The translations under genes and the position numbers were made by a program. From the IMG/VR virus record IMGVR_UViG_3300009508_000017, positions 1 through 59,298 of that record: 59,298 bases of DNA; one strand, 5' to 3'. Shown here piece by piece: positions 23,254 to 32,772 of the stretch; the stretch's first letter is position 1, and every line of letters begins with the position of its first letter. The notes under the pieces are model-generated. The model saw nothing but the letters and a program-made list of their open reading frames with translations, ran no database searches and was not told the DNA's origin. This stretch comes from a virus.

Positions 23254-23505
23254 ATGAAAGATTGGCTAGATACTCAGAACAGAATAGAAAAAGACCTATT
23301 AATAGAGTTAGGCAGGCAGTGTAGAGACCTACTTGACCTATTAATGCCTCAAATTAGATTGGCTGCTTTAGAGAACGATAATAAAACCTCGGTGACGATT
23401 AACCTAGACTTTGATTTAAGTTCTGGAGTTGCAGTTAAAGGGGAAGGCTCTGTTACTTTTCCGGCCAAAAAAGCCACTATTGAACTTGAGCTGTCTGAAG
23501 AGTGA
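23254..23505 (+). CDS. Unknown small protein, 83 aa
   Basis: The N-terminal half is helical (MKDWLDTQNRIEKDLLIELG) and the C-terminal half is beta-rich (SVTINLDFDLSSGVAVKGEG). I do not recognise it. Its TGA overlaps the GTG start of the next gene, so the two form a coupled pair facing into the convergent virion operon. Confidence 0.55.
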   Translation: MKDWLDTQNRIEKDLLIELGRQCRDLLDLLMPQIRLAALENDNKTSVTINLDFDLSSGVAVKGEGSVTFPAKKATIELELSEE

Positions 23506-23846
23506 GTCGAGTTCTAAAAAAAATAGGTTTAACTAGGCAAGAGGTTCGTGACACGATTGGTTTTCCTCAAGAACCTTCTGTAGACGGGTGTCGAATTGTT
23601 ACTAATAATTATCTTTGCGGAACCGATCAAAAAAGAATACGTCGAAGGATGAAAGAATATACGCCATATGTTGTAGCAAGATATCTCGAAGGCTGGCATC
23701 CTGGAACGATATCCAGACTGTTAGGTGTTTCAGAAGAATCGGTCAGAGGTACTTTAAGGAAAACAAAGGTCTTTAATAAAAAGAAACCTGGACGTCCTCC
23801 TAAGTCAGAGTCTTCCCTTCAAGGAAGCCAATCGAAAGGTCGGTAA
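23502..23846 (+). CDS. HTH protein with AT-hook-like tail
   Basis: A 114-residue basic protein, GTG start overlapping the previous stop. Residues about 63-88 (RYLEGWHPGTISRLLGVSEESVRGTLR) form a helix-turn-helix, and KKPGRPPKS near 95-103 is a GRP AT-hook-like motif. It could be a late-gene regulator or a small-terminase-like DNA-recognition protein; nothing in the sequence decides. Its 3' end overlaps the end of the nozzle-like gene by 47 nt on the opposite strand. Confidence 0.55.
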   Translation: MSRVLKKIGLTRQEVRDTIGFPQEPSVDGCRIVTNNYLCGTDQKRIRRRMKEYTPYVVARYLEGWHPGTISRLLGVSEESVRGTLRKTKVFNKKKPGRPPKSESSLQGSQSKGR

Positions 23847-25530
23847 GCACCCAGTCGTAATCTACATGGCTAGCTATGTAGATCCGAACCCTTACTCTCC
23901 TACTCCTTAGGTTCATAAAAGTTTTTATTTGTTCTTTACCAAATAGAGTTCCTCGAGCCCGTCCTTTAATTAAAGAACCTTCTCCTTGAGCGTAAACCCA
24001 AACATGCCCGTAAGAACCTCCTTGAAAAGTTAGCCCGATTTCATGAATCTGTTTTACTAAATGTGGGCCTCCTAAATCTTCGTAAGAAGTCTCTATTACT
24101 GAAAGGTAAGAGTTTTCGAAATAGATAGGATCGGTTTGTATTGTATTTCCAGGAGCGGAATCAGCCATAGCACTGCTGTAGGTTCTTCCGTTGGAGTTAA
24201 AGGAGTTACCAGACGGAGAGAAAGAAACACACATACCTCCAGGGTCTGTGTTGTCAGGACTTTCCCACGGATCGAAAAGAGGAGAGTCGAGCTCCCTAGC
24301 TTCTTTCATTTGCTCCATGTCGCATGATAGTAGTTGATTGTTTTCTGAAACTCCGAGTAATATTGAAGTGTCCCCTACTGATGTGACTGATGTGAGTCTT
24401 GGATATAAAACTGGTCCAGCTAAAGCGTTTTGTATGTCAGAGTAATAGAATCCTTGGAACCTACCTCCGTCATTCTCTTCTGACTCTTGTGCAGGCATGT
24501 AAAAATTATACAAACCACTAAAAGTTTCATACGCTGAGAAGGAACCTTCTATGTTTCGGTCTACGGTCTTATCCCAGAGCCCTTTGGCCTTTGCAGTGAC
24601 CTGTTCGACATCCGAAAAGCTGGGCTTGTTCTCTGGCCCACGTCTAGCGGAACTGTCTTTATATACCTGACCATCTACACCTAAATAATAAGGCTGTATG
24701 ATTGCAGACCCAGCCACGCAGTTTGGATTAATAGCACCTGAGTTAGCAGCAGCAGTGGTCTGCTCAACCCTAAAGCCAGTGCTCGCTTGCTGTGTTTCTG
24801 CTTGAAATAGTAAGACAACTCCAGCGTCCGTGTGTACGACAACATAGTTTTGATAAGTACTTAGAGCTGTAATCTTAGTAGCATTGGTTGCTAGAATATC
24901 AACAACAGACATTTGAGTAGAGTAGATACCTTCTTTTAAAGGGTCTTCTGTATTCGTAGGCTCTGATACATAAACTCTAAGTGGGTTCTCTGCATTTCCT
25001 GCTGCATAGATACATTTATTAAGACCTATGACAAACATGCTACAGTTTGGAAAAGGAGTGACTTCTAATTTATATATGTCTTCAATATCTGCTGAAAGGT
25101 CTTCTACGACCAACGGTCCAGCACCTTCTATTATTTTTTTTTGGTCTACCCCATTACCAACAATTGCTCTCCGTGACCCAACATCATTTATATAAGCTGG
25201 AGTGTCTACAGTAAGTACCGTATGTTGCATGCCAATTAAATCGCCCAATCTTGAAGGGACAGGGTTTTCATTTGTAAAAATCTTAGTGGAATTTACTATT
25301 CCATCCACTGAAGTGAATGCATACTTATTAAACTCATCGTCCTGTGCAGTTATTACGTGACTCCCCACCTCTGGTATTACCATGGGAAACACATTATCCC
25401 ACCTCGGTGCTGATCGCACAGAGCCCACTGCCCCGAGAACTGCACCTTCACACAAACGAAGCGTTCCTCTGTCTGTATCCTGCCGATGATTCTCTATTCC
25501 AGTAAATGTAGGTATTCTATAATGCTTCAC
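23800..25530 (-). CDS. Tail nozzle/stabilisation-like protein
   Basis: A 576-residue beta-rich protein. The N-terminus (RLCEGAVLGAVGSVRSAPRW, about 27-46) and repeated short strands (ALSTYQNYVVVHTDAGVVLLFQ, about 216-237) resemble podoviral nozzle/gp10-type propeller proteins that close the tail tube. It starts with GTG overlapping the upstream stop and is the last gene of the leftward virion operon. The family call is by resemblance of layout only. Confidence 0.5.
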   Translation of the reverse strand: MKHYRIPTFTGIENHRQDTDRGTLRLCEGAVLGAVGSVRSAPRWDNVFPMVIPEVGSHVITAQDDEFNKYAFTSVDGIVNSTKIFTNENPVPSRLGDLIGMQHTVLTVDTPAYINDVGSRRAIVGNGVDQKKIIEGAGPLVVEDLSADIEDIYKLEVTPFPNCSMFVIGLNKCIYAAGNAENPLRVYVSEPTNTEDPLKEGIYSTQMSVVDILATNATKITALSTYQNYVVVHTDAGVVLLFQAETQQASTGFRVEQTTAAANSGAINPNCVAGSAIIQPYYLGVDGQVYKDSSARRGPENKPSFSDVEQVTAKAKGLWDKTVDRNIEGSFSAYETFSGLYNFYMPAQESEENDGGRFQGFYYSDIQNALAGPVLYPRLTSVTSVGDTSILLGVSENNQLLSCDMEQMKEARELDSPLFDPWESPDNTDPGGMCVSFSPSGNSFNSNGRTYSSAMADSAPGNTIQTDPIYFENSYLSVIETSYEDLGGPHLVKQIHEIGLTFQGGSYGHVWVYAQGEGSLIKGRARGTLFGKEQIKTFMNLRSRRVRVRIYIASHVDYDWVLTDLSIGFLEGKTLT

Positions 25531-25667
25531 TTGTTTATCTTAGCTCCTTTCTTGTATGGTATCAATCGGTTGAGTATTTCCTGACGTTGCTTACACCCAC
25601 CACACGGCTTGATTCCAAGTTTATCCATTATTTTTTTAACGGTATCTCCTGCTCCTTTACTTTTCAT
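25527..25667 (-). CDS. Small conserved protein with GxCxxCxxR motif, 46 aa
   Basis: The ATG at 25667 overlaps the previous stop (ATGA) and the TGA overlaps the next GTG. The product has GDTVKKIMDKLGIKPCGGCKQRQ then LNRLIPYK. This CGGC-KxRxExLNxxxPY pattern is one I know from small conserved phage proteins next to structural genes. It may bind zinc; the role is unknown. Confidence 0.65.
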   Translation of the reverse strand: MKSKGAGDTVKKIMDKLGIKPCGGCKQRQEILNRLIPYKKGAKINK

Positions 25668-28039
25668 TCCTTATGTCGTGCTATTAGTGGTGGGCAAAGA
25701 ACTGGATCGAAAGGAGTGTCGCAGTCCGGATCTATATCAGATATTTTGAAAAGCTTCGGTCTACTTTTATCTCCATCGAGATGCCAGTTCCCAATAGGGC
25801 TGGCTCTGTCTTCTTGCTTTTCTTTCAAATCTCTTGAAAGAGGGAGAGGGGCTGGTGCATTGTCATCATCACGCAGGTTATAAAAATGATTATTGTACTC
25901 AAAGTCGCGTCCATACTGGTCCGTGTTGTGGTTAAAGGTCTTGTTTCCTCCGTTTACATATGTGAAGACCCACTCGTCGTCATCTAATTTAAGGGTTATA
26001 CTGGATAGAAGGTCTTCTGGAACTGGAGTATCTATATAACTACCGTCCTTCCATCTCTCTAGGAAGGTTGCAGGGTTTTCATGTTGAGCTTGCCATTGTT
26101 GATTGGTAAAACTCCAATCCATTCTAACAACACCTCCACGTGGATAGGTTGCACCATCTGCGTCTAGTGCGTAAACCCAAAGACGTAAGTTCGGACATGT
26201 GTCTGGAGGCATATGCTCACAGCGTTTTTTAGGAGCACTGAAGTTAAAAGGCTGATCTCCTAACCAATCAGTATCGTAAAATTTAGTGTGTACTGCCCAT
26301 TTATATCGTGTGGGAGTGCCCCCTATAGATTCATAGTCAGAATGCTGAGATTGAAATATTGGCATTCCCCCCAACTCTTTTCTGGGTTGGACTTGTGTAA
26401 AATTTGTTTCCTGAGGAGATTTATTAAAGTCTTCTATAAGAGTTTCTAAAATATCAATATCATTCTCATTATCTGAAAATAGGATTTTTTCTTTTAACTC
26501 GTGTTTTACATAGGCTTCAGAGTCATTCTTCAAACTCCTGTAATAAGTATCTGGAACTTCTTCATAGTATTTTGTTAAATGCCCAGAAACAGAAAAAGGC
26601 CCGTACACCTGTTCACACCCCACCACATATAAACCCCATCCAACAGAGAAGTTATCAGGGTCTGGTACCTGCGTGTAGTTTACGGACATCTTAGCAAAGA
26701 GGTTTGCATCATCTACAGTTCCATTAGTCTGGGGCCTAGCTACACTGTCTTCTGCTTCATATTTATGTGGAATGTGGATTCCTAAATGTAGTACAAAACA
26801 ATATGAGTTGTGACTTACGGGTACTAGGCCGTTGTTTTCTATAAAACCATCCGCTATCCAATATGCGTCATCTGGCATACCCTTAAAATTACCACTCCAG
26901 GTGTTGGTTGGCCCAGTTACCCAAACGTCAGACGGCCATACCTTCTTCATAGTCTTTATTGTTTCACTACCAGATGATGACTTGATGCCTTGGGACTGCG
27001 CGAGCCCGTCCCAGGTACGCCATGCGGAGCCAAGTCCGTTACCATACCCCATAAAGCCATGTTTTATAGATGAATAGCCAGTAGTATCTTCGTCTAATGT
27101 AACTCCATCTATGATTAAATCAGCCGGGCTAAAGAAGTCGCAAGTTGAGATAAACGAAGTAAAGTCTAAATTCTCGTCGTCTAATGTTATTTTATTCTGA
27201 GATGAAAGTACTGCACTTCGAGGTCCTGAAAATCCGCCTCCCAAATATCTTTCATTCCTATTATAATCTGTCTGGTATTTTCTTTCATCCGACAGGCCAA
27301 TTCTTTTATTTAAAAAATAACTATTTCCAATAAATAAACCATTGTCCCTGTTATTAGTTAGTTGAACATTAAAATGCAGACTGTAGTTTAGTTCTAGGTC
27401 AGTTCCTAAAAACCAGGGGTTCCCGTAAAATTGATTGCCTCTTTGTCTTATAACAGACTGCGTATTCCTCATCCAATATTCATCAGATCCAGGATTGCTG
27501 TAACTGTCACTTCCGCCCGCATCTGAGAAGCTTCCATTATCGGTGCTATTAAAAAGAAGCCAGTCAGTTGTCTTTATGTGTGAAGTGCTGCTGTGAGAGT
27601 ATGTCTTACTCGTAGTAAGGCTATAACTAGACCAGTAGCTGTTGCCGTAAGAAGGAGGCCCTTGGGACCAGCTCTCGGAAAACGACTGTGAGTAGGAGTG
27701 GTTGAAATCTCCCCAATTACCGACCCCACTAACTGTTCCAACAAAACACGTACAGTAAGAAAGCCCACCGGAATCGCACCCGATAGGAACAAGTTCTAAT
27801 TTTAAATCCTGATCTCTTATCCCAAGTTTTTTAGGCAGTATAACAGCTGCTATGTCTGTAGGAGTTCCAATTGCAGACAGTTCTAACTTTAAAGGCTGGT
27901 CTCTTGTCCCAAGTTTTTTTGGTAGTTCTATTGAAGCCGTTTTACTACAGGTAGAGCCGTAATCTACAAGCTCCATGCGTAAGTCCTGATCTCTTATCCC
28001 AGGTTTTTCAGGTAAGATGACCTCTTCTGAAACTTTCAT
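25664..28039 (-). CDS. Large virion/tail protein with triple N-terminal repeat
   Basis: A 791-residue protein. Residues 1-85 hold three repeats of about 28 residues with the pattern ILPxKxGxRDQxLKxEL. Next comes a Ser/Tyr-rich low-complexity stretch (about 100-180) and then a long beta-rich region with many aromatic residues. It is probably a fibre or tail-surface protein. The repeats may be an oligomerisation or virion-attachment module. The start overlaps its upstream neighbour by 1 nt. Confidence 0.55.
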   Translation of the reverse strand: MKVSEEVILPEKPGIRDQDLRMELVDYGSTCSKTASIELPKKLGTRDQPLKLELSAIGTPTDIAAVILPKKLGIRDQDLKLELVPIGCDSGGLSYCTCFVGTVSGVGNWGDFNHSYSQSFSESWSQGPPSYGNSYWSSYSLTTSKTYSHSSTSHIKTTDWLLFNSTDNGSFSDAGGSDSYSNPGSDEYWMRNTQSVIRQRGNQFYGNPWFLGTDLELNYSLHFNVQLTNNRDNGLFIGNSYFLNKRIGLSDERKYQTDYNRNERYLGGGFSGPRSAVLSSQNKITLDDENLDFTSFISTCDFFSPADLIIDGVTLDEDTTGYSSIKHGFMGYGNGLGSAWRTWDGLAQSQGIKSSSGSETIKTMKKVWPSDVWVTGPTNTWSGNFKGMPDDAYWIADGFIENNGLVPVSHNSYCFVLHLGIHIPHKYEAEDSVARPQTNGTVDDANLFAKMSVNYTQVPDPDNFSVGWGLYVVGCEQVYGPFSVSGHLTKYYEEVPDTYYRSLKNDSEAYVKHELKEKILFSDNENDIDILETLIEDFNKSPQETNFTQVQPRKELGGMPIFQSQHSDYESIGGTPTRYKWAVHTKFYDTDWLGDQPFNFSAPKKRCEHMPPDTCPNLRLWVYALDADGATYPRGGVVRMDWSFTNQQWQAQHENPATFLERWKDGSYIDTPVPEDLLSSITLKLDDDEWVFTYVNGGNKTFNHNTDQYGRDFEYNNHFYNLRDDDNAPAPLPLSRDLKEKQEDRASPIGNWHLDGDKSRPKLFKISDIDPDCDTPFDPVLCPPLIARHKE

Positions 28040-28446
28040 TATTCCTTAAAGTCGTCGGGAGCAGGGTCTTGTTCATTTAACTCACCGTCACGGACTGGGA
28101 CGGTGACTTTAAGTATTACTGTAGTGTCTCCTTTATCTAGGCCTGCAATGATGTCACCATGGGTTGGTTGTTGAACATTCCCATCATCAAAATACTGTGA
28201 ATCAACCAATCTCTGTGCAAAATCCTGAATGGTATCGTCTCCCCACAAATACCCTTTTCCGTCATCATTTCCAGTCTTCCAAGGATTAGGAGGGGAGTCT
28301 TGATCGCTAGAGTTTAGCCAAATAATGACAGGGTCTCTTTTTAAAGTAGGAGACCCTCTTCTAGCTAGAGACCCCATTCCAAAAGGAACATCTTGAACTT
28401 TTCCTGCTGGGGATATTCTTTCCCCTGGGATTTCATCATTTATCAT
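28039..28446 (-). CDS. Unknown virion-operon protein, 135 aa
   Basis: A Pro/Asp/Gly-rich protein with a beta-strand C-terminus (TTVILKVTVPVRDGELNE). No domain is recognised. It sits between two large tail proteins with 1- and 4-nt overlaps, so it is likely a minor tail or adaptor component. Confidence 0.55.
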   Translation of the reverse strand: MINDEIPGERISPAGKVQDVPFGMGSLARRGSPTLKRDPVIIWLNSSDQDSPPNPWKTGNDDGKGYLWGDDTIQDFAQRLVDSQYFDDGNVQQPTHGDIIAGLDKGDTTVILKVTVPVRDGELNEQDPAPDDFKE

Positions 28447-31400
28447 AATACAGGCTTAGCGTTAGCAGAGACTTCTTGTTGATGATATACGTTAAAATCC
28501 TTTGCCGTGTATATTAAATCGGTACTTGAAGCGAATACCTTGTTGATAGGAGTCCACGCATTGTAAGCGTCTCCCTCTTTTTCCAAATCACAAAAAAGAA
28601 CAGTAGATCCTTGAAATTTATCTCCATCCCTAGGAACTGCTTTTGAAAATCCTTTACTTACATAGTTTCCTCCACCACCTGTAAATGAATAGTCTTTTAC
28701 TCTATCCCTAAAACCAACAGTCATACTTAAAGAGGCTGATGGTTGCGTGTATGAAAGTGAATTTGATCCGGGAACCTGTACGAGTTGGTGTTTAATCTTA
28801 CACCATAGAGGGGTTGTTTTTGGAGGAATTTCGATAACCCCTTCTTTCCGTCTATCAATAACTCCAGGGCAGGAGAAATTCCTAACCTCATATGTATACC
28901 ATGTTTTTGCTTTAAAAGTTGCTCCTGTAGTGGTGTGTTTATCGATAGTAATAGCTGCCGCACCTTCAGGTACGATTATGGTTTCCTTCTTATGACTTAC
29001 TTCATCTCCCCTGGGTGCAACTTTCGTGCCCCATGAAACTATTTCATGAAAGTCCACACCAAGTCTATGATATGTGCGATCACTTATTGTCTTTCCATCT
29101 ACTTCGCTCCAGAGCTCGTATGCTTTTGTTTTCTTTACATAAAAACCTTCTACTAACTGTGTGGTAGATCCGAACGCATCATTCATGTCAGGATTTTCTA
29201 CAACTGAAGTAGTAGTAGTTACTTTACTAATACCGTTTTCAAGAGTTACAGACTCCCCTTCGAGCTTGTTCAGAGTATATTCTGTTTGAGTCTCGAGCGG
29301 GTCATCTAATGATGGGTGAATATGTGCTTGTATACTTTCAAAATCACCGATCCCTCCACCTATACTTGTTGTCTTAGTTACCTTAACTGCACCACTTCCA
29401 ATAAAATCTATAACTGTATCTTCCTTATCGCTTGGCTCAAATTTCGGTTCGCTTGTTACATACAAGCTTTCACCAATTTGAGAGTAAGATCCTCCTAAGT
29501 CAGGATCTATGGCTGTTGGGCCAGCTTCTACACTCCTAGTCGTTGTAAGCTTATACCATTTCGAATTACTTACATCCTTTGCTTGATAGCCAGCTTGACT
29601 TTCAGTAATAGTTACATTTCTAAATACATCTTCAGCAATTTGTTCAGAAACTCCTCCAATATTGGGTGGAGGGGTGATCGCAGCGTTACTGATTAATGTG
29701 GTACTGGTTCTTTTCTTACCAGTAGAATAGCTAACAGATATGTCGCTGTATTGAGCGGCTTCGACTTCTGTTTTACTGTTCCTAAAAATGTTATCAGCTA
29801 ACTGCTCATTCTTTCCTCCAGAATTTCCTAATGCTTTAGTACCTCCGTCTATTGATGTTTCAGTAGTCCTGACCACTCCTCTAGAGTAGTTTATATTTTT
29901 GTCTGCATAAATAGCAGCTGCGACATCTACTTTAGTGTTTCTAAAAATGTTATCAGCTATTTGTTCTATTTTTCCACCCGAGTTACCAAGGGTTCCTTTA
30001 GATCCAACACTTGTTACAGACTTTCTTAATACTCCTCCTGAGTAAGACTTAGACTCGTCTTCATATTGAGAAGCAGATACGTTAACCGTAGTTATTCTAA
30101 ATATATTACTTGCAAGTTGTTCTACCCTGCCTCCAGAGTTACCTACACTTTGTGATGCGCTTCCTATAAAGGTCTGTGTTTCTTTTTTAACACCTCCTCC
30201 ATAGTTAATGTTTCTATCTGTATAAACAGAAGCAGAGATGTTTTTAGTAGCGTTTTTAAATATTACATTACCTATTTGCTCACTAGAACCTCCTGAATTT
30301 CCTAATGCTTTTGCACTACTGTCTATGGTAGTTTCCCTAACAGTTTTTATTCCAGATCCGTAAGTGGTGTCTTGAGAGCTTAAATGTGCCTTGTCTATGT
30401 TGATCGTAGTGTTCCTAAAGACATCTACTGCCAGCTGAACTACCGCACCACCGTCTGCATAACTGTTAGCACTGGTCTTTCCAATCTCAGTGGTTGATAT
30501 TCTTTTTACCCCACCTCCAAAACTTTTAGAAACTTCTTTTGAAAGAGTAGGCTCTATATCTGTTGCAGCTCCGATGTAGTTTCTGCCGTCTAACCATTTT
30601 ATAGACCTACCTCCAGCAGCGTCTAAATTTGGATAGTTATGGTTGATCTTAGATCTTGTAGTGCTGAAAATACCACTAGAATAGTTAGACTTAAAATCTT
30701 CTTTTGTAAGGTTTGCTACTTTTAATTCATACTTGGTTTTTTGATAGCCCTGTTCTTCAGAGGTAACAATGTTAACAGCTTCTCTTGGAGGAACGGTAGG
30801 CCCTAAAATTACATGGGTTTGGATAGAAAAAAGGCCTTCTTCTCTCTCCCCTACCTGTATAGACCCGCTTCCTTTTGCAAACTTTTTAGTTACTGCGGCA
30901 TATTCTTTGTATGTATGGTCTCTGTGAGACACTTCAACATACCCAGGAGGAGTGTTAGCCGCATTCCAGGCGTCTCCCAAAGAAGTACGGCTTATGATAG
31001 TAAGGTTACCGTTGTGAAACTCTTCCTCTTTATTATCAATTAATGTAAGAGCTTGATCTGTGGTTGAAATTGAAAGGATTTTATATCCGTCTTTTTCATC
31101 TACTTTTCTTTTTAGTTCGTTTGCCTGTAGGTTGGTGTCTACAAATGTCGTGTCAGGAAACAGCCTTACGGTTTCAACAACCGTAGCTAGTCCCTCTTTT
31201 CTTTTTGTTGTAGAGATAAGCCCAACGCCCTTTGCAAAAACTTTTGTGATCGCAGGGTAAACATCGTATCGATGTTTTCTTATAGAGACCTCTACAAAAT
31301 TAGCAGGAGTGTTTGTAGCGTCCCAAACTGTGCCCAATTGCATAAGTGTCTTTATTACAAGAGCACCGTTATTTTTTGTATCTGTCTTTTCTTCAACTAG

Positions 31401-32771
31401 ACCACTGTCTTCGGTTGTGGTAGAAGCAGTTAGTTTTTGGTAACCGTCAAGAAGTTCTACCTTTCTAGTAAGCTCGCCAGCTTGAATTGAGATCGGGAGT
31501 GCGGGAACTGGAGGGTGGAGAGATACAGTCTCGTTTACTATAGCAAACCCAACCTTTTTTTCAGTTTCAGAAATTGTTCCATTACCTCTGGCAAAAGTTG
31601 ATGTGAAGACGTCGTATTCACCAGTAGTATTTTCTCTTTCAGTGACCAAGACATAAGGCCCAAGGCTAGAGTTGTCTCCAGCGGGATAAACAAAACTAAG
31701 TACGTCTAAAGCGTCAGGAGCTATTCCGTAAGAGATTGCTTTTGCCACCTCTAACTTATGGTTAGGTTTTTGTCCGTGTTTGTATTGAACGTCTACATCT
31801 ACCACACCGTTATCGGTATTTACTACTACGCCCCGTATGGTATGTAATTCCCAACCGTCTTTTTCTTCCTTACCTTCAAAAGTCCTTCTCGTAAAAGCAG
31901 GTATGTCGGCTGCTGGAACTGCTCCATTTTCTCCTGTAATGTATTTTACAGTAGTTACCTCAACTGTGTTTGGAGGCTTACCTTTAACCTCTGCATCTAC
32001 TGACAATAGCCCTTCGCCCTTTGCAAAAACGACTGTCTGTACGGTCTTCCCTAGTTGGCCAAAATCTTGATTACCTGGGCCTTCTTTTTCATCAACTCTA
32101 AACCAAGATCCGTTTCCAGGACCTTCTGTGTTGGGAGGACTAGGGATATCTACAACTGATCTAAGCGTACGTACTTCCAGCCTGTGATTCGGGTACTGGC
32201 CGTATTTATAAGACACACTTTCTGAGAGAACACCGTCTTCAAAATAAACTTCTGTAAACTGTGTAAAGACTTCATTTTTTTCAGATTGAATTGTTCCAAG
32301 GTAGCACACAGAGCCTGCCACGTTTATGGTAACGACTCCTATTCTCCCTGCCGAGTAGTGAGCTTCATGAGGGTTCTTTACAATAAATACTTTAGTGACC
32401 GTGAGTCTGTCTTGAGCACCCCTAACGATCTTTTCGGAACCTATCTGCACTGGTTCATTGCTTGCATCGAGTTCTTGATAAACTCGAGTGAGGCCAGCTT
32501 CATTCATGCTCTGGCCAGGAGTAATGGATTGCTCTACTAGATATGCTCCAGTTACTTCAGAATTTGTTAAACCTCCGTTGGTCAGGTCTTGAGTGATCGT
32601 AGCATCGTACTCCACATCAGCAGTTCCGTAAGGAAGGAATACTTGAGCCTCAACATTACCTTCAGTTACCGCAGATCCTTGTACAATGTATGTCCTTGTA
32701 ATACGACGAAGACCGCTTGAGTCTCGGTCTATCTTCGGCCTACCAGTTAATCTGATTACTGCGTCTGACAT
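28443..32771 (-). CDS. Repeat-rich giant tail/fibre protein
   Basis: This 1,442-residue protein is built of two sets of repeats. About residues 270-680 hold imperfect units of 110-140 residues (F-A-K-G-x-G-x-I-S ... G-Y-x-K). About residues 740-1110 hold six or seven units of 50-55 residues (LGNSGG, EQIADNIFRN, YxGGVxRxxxTxI). All are beta-rich and Thr/Ser-rich, as in fibre shafts. The C-terminus, about 1110-1442, is not repetitive and may be the tip or attachment domain. No enzyme motif is visible. Confidence 0.6.
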   Translation of the reverse strand: MSDAVIRLTGRPKIDRDSSGLRRITRTYIVQGSAVTEGNVEAQVFLPYGTADVEYDATITQDLTNGGLTNSEVTGAYLVEQSITPGQSMNEAGLTRVYQELDASNEPVQIGSEKIVRGAQDRLTVTKVFIVKNPHEAHYSAGRIGVVTINVAGSVCYLGTIQSEKNEVFTQFTEVYFEDGVLSESVSYKYGQYPNHRLEVRTLRSVVDIPSPPNTEGPGNGSWFRVDEKEGPGNQDFGQLGKTVQTVVFAKGEGLLSVDAEVKGKPPNTVEVTTVKYITGENGAVPAADIPAFTRRTFEGKEEKDGWELHTIRGVVVNTDNGVVDVDVQYKHGQKPNHKLEVAKAISYGIAPDALDVLSFVYPAGDNSSLGPYVLVTERENTTGEYDVFTSTFARGNGTISETEKKVGFAIVNETVSLHPPVPALPISIQAGELTRKVELLDGYQKLTASTTTEDSGLVEEKTDTKNNGALVIKTLMQLGTVWDATNTPANFVEVSIRKHRYDVYPAITKVFAKGVGLISTTKRKEGLATVVETVRLFPDTTFVDTNLQANELKRKVDEKDGYKILSISTTDQALTLIDNKEEEFHNGNLTIISRTSLGDAWNAANTPPGYVEVSHRDHTYKEYAAVTKKFAKGSGSIQVGEREEGLFSIQTHVILGPTVPPREAVNIVTSEEQGYQKTKYELKVANLTKEDFKSNYSSGIFSTTRSKINHNYPNLDAAGGRSIKWLDGRNYIGAATDIEPTLSKEVSKSFGGGVKRISTTEIGKTSANSYADGGAVVQLAVDVFRNTTINIDKAHLSSQDTTYGSGIKTVRETTIDSSAKALGNSGGSSEQIGNVIFKNATKNISASVYTDRNINYGGGVKKETQTFIGSASQSVGNSGGRVEQLASNIFRITTVNVSASQYEDESKSYSGGVLRKSVTSVGSKGTLGNSGGKIEQIADNIFRNTKVDVAAAIYADKNINYSRGVVRTTETSIDGGTKALGNSGGKNEQLADNIFRNSKTEVEAAQYSDISVSYSTGKKRTSTTLISNAAITPPPNIGGVSEQIAEDVFRNVTITESQAGYQAKDVSNSKWYKLTTTRSVEAGPTAIDPDLGGSYSQIGESLYVTSEPKFEPSDKEDTVIDFIGSGAVKVTKTTSIGGGIGDFESIQAHIHPSLDDPLETQTEYTLNKLEGESVTLENGISKVTTTTSVVENPDMNDAFGSTTQLVEGFYVKKTKAYELWSEVDGKTISDRTYHRLGVDFHEIVSWGTKVAPRGDEVSHKKETIIVPEGAAAITIDKHTTTGATFKAKTWYTYEVRNFSCPGVIDRRKEGVIEIPPKTTPLWCKIKHQLVQVPGSNSLSYTQPSASLSMTVGFRDRVKDYSFTGGGGNYVSKGFSKAVPRDGDKFQGSTVLFCDLEKEGDAYNAWTPINKVFASSTDLIYTAKDFNVYHQQEVSANAKPVL

Positions 32772-32772
32772 A

